Below, piece after piece: positions 4,653 through 5,418 of a DNA stretch of 5,418 nt. Source of the stretch: Actinomycetota bacterium (GTDB lineage Bacteria > Actinomycetota > CADDZG01 > WHSQ01); NCBI GenBank assembly GCA_013695055.1, contig JACDBF010000344.1, positions 1 through 5,418 on the forward strand, given 5' to 3'. The position numbers and the translations under genes were made by a program. Each line of letters begins with the position of its first letter. The stretch's first letter is position 1. The notes below the pieces were generated by a model. That model was not told the origin of the DNA, did no database searches, and saw only the letters and a list, made by a program, of their open reading frames with translations.

Positions 4653-5418
4653 GCTTGCCGAACGCCGGACCACTGACCGTGGCCGGCGGCAGAGGCGTGA
4701 TTCGTCGCTACTTCGACCACCTCCCGGTGTCGAAACAAACGCCTATCGTGACGCTCGACGAGGGCGATACGCCGCTCCTCTATTCCGAGCGCGCGTCCAA
4801 AGAGACGGGGGCCGAGGTGTGGTTCAAAAACGAGGGCTTGAACCCGACATGCTCGTTCAAAGACCGCGGCATGACCGTCGCCATTTCCAAGGCCTTAGAG
4901 GAAGGCTCCAAGGTCGTCGTGTGTGCATCGACCGGGAATACCAGCGCGTCGGCCGCGGCGTATGCCGGCCGGGCGGGACTCGTATGCGCGGTTCTCATAC
5001 CGCGCGGCAACGTTGCCTTGGGAAAGCTGGCCCAGGCGCTTGTTTACGGAGCACGCGTTATCGAGATCGAGGGCAACTTCGACCGAGCCCTGGAGCTCAC
5101 CAAGGAGATGAGTGATTGTCACCCCATCACGCTGGTCAACTCGATTAATCCTCATCGGATCGAGGGCCAGAAGACTGCCGCGTTCGAAGTCGTCCACGCG
5201 CTGGGGAGGGCTCCCGACATTCACGTGATGCCGGTCGGCAACGCGGGGAACATCACCGCCTACTGGCGGGGATACCGCGAAGCCCTGGCGGCCGGGTGGT
5301 CGCAAGCCCTTCCCACGTTGTTCGGTTTTCAGGCGCGCGGGGCGGATCCCATCGTCAGGGGGAAGATAGTCGACGATCCCAAGACTGTGGCGACCGCGAT
5401 CCGCATCGGCAATCCGGC
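4649..5418 (+). CDS. thrC: Threonine synthase (N-terminal two thirds, runs off the window)
   Basis: This cytosolic PLP enzyme converts O-phosphohomoserine to threonine and phosphate. The first 256 codons are present, against roughly 350 in complete actinobacterial relatives. The N terminus reads RGVIRRYFDHLPV, then EGDTPLL (38-44). The PLP-binding lysine is K71 in NPTCSFKDRGM (65-75), followed by ASTGNTSASAAAYAG (93-107) and IPRGNVALGKLAQAL (117-131). NSINPHRIEGQKTAAFE and the phosphate-binding loop PVGNAGNITAYW follow. Position 68 is cysteine (TGC) where the usual motif has glycine (NPTGSFKDRG). The ATG overlaps the hom stop by 4 bp, and GAGGG directly before it is too close to act as a normal Shine-Dalgarno, so coupling to hom translation is likely. 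thrB is expected next, beyond the window. Confidence 0.97.
   Translation, partial: MSLPNAGPLTVAGGRGVIRRYFDHLPVSKQTPIVTLDEGDTPLLYSERASKETGAEVWFKNEGLNPTCSFKDRGMTVAISKALEEGSKVVVCASTGNTSASAAAYAGRAGLVCAVLIPRGNVALGKLAQALVYGARVIEIEGNFDRALELTKEMSDCHPITLVNSINPHRIEGQKTAAFEVVHALGRAPDIHVMPVGNAGNITAYWRGYREALAAGWSQALPTLFGFQARGADPIVRGKIVDDPKTVATAIRIGNP

Overview
The window comes from a high-GC bacterium, most likely an actinomycete-type (Actinomycetota) organism and perhaps a deep or uncultivated lineage. Three things suggest this: the strongly GC-biased third codon positions, the gene order tRNA-Arg / receiver protein / argS / ... / hom / thrC, and several genes that seem to start without a Shine-Dalgarno leader. 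The genus cannot be told from this window.

Layout. The left edge (1-145, + strand) holds the last 47 codons of a gene whose tail looks like a small excisionase/MerR-type helix-turn-helix domain. About 120 bp without a recognisable gene follow, then a tRNA-Arg with anticodon CCG on the - strand (264-335). An 80-bp divergent intergenic region (336-415) carries an imperfect direct repeat and putative promoters for both directions. Everything to the right is on the + strand: a single-domain response regulator (416-790), arginyl-tRNA synthetase argS (805-2457), a PhzF-family isomerase-like protein (2460-3320), homoserine dehydrogenase hom with an ACT domain (3357-4652), and the first two thirds of threonine synthase thrC (4649 to the window end).

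How the genes fit together. hom and thrC overlap by 4 bp and encode two of the three steps from aspartate semialdehyde to threonine; thrB (homoserine kinase) would be expected just beyond the right edge. argS and the nearby tRNA-Arg belong to arginine decoding. The PhzF-like gene lies 2 bp after argS, where many actinobacteria carry lysA. Its substrate is unknown, but its fold family is related to diaminopimelate epimerase.

Most of the window is conserved housekeeping, and I do not see a new multi-gene system. The items worth a second look are: a shared TAGNNT-N6-ATG arrangement in front of three genes (likely leaderless transcripts), an ArgRS whose HIGH signature has lost both histidines, the PhzF gene in the lysA position, a 32-bp-period repeat upstream of the tRNA, and a cysteine in the PLP-lysine motif of ThrC.
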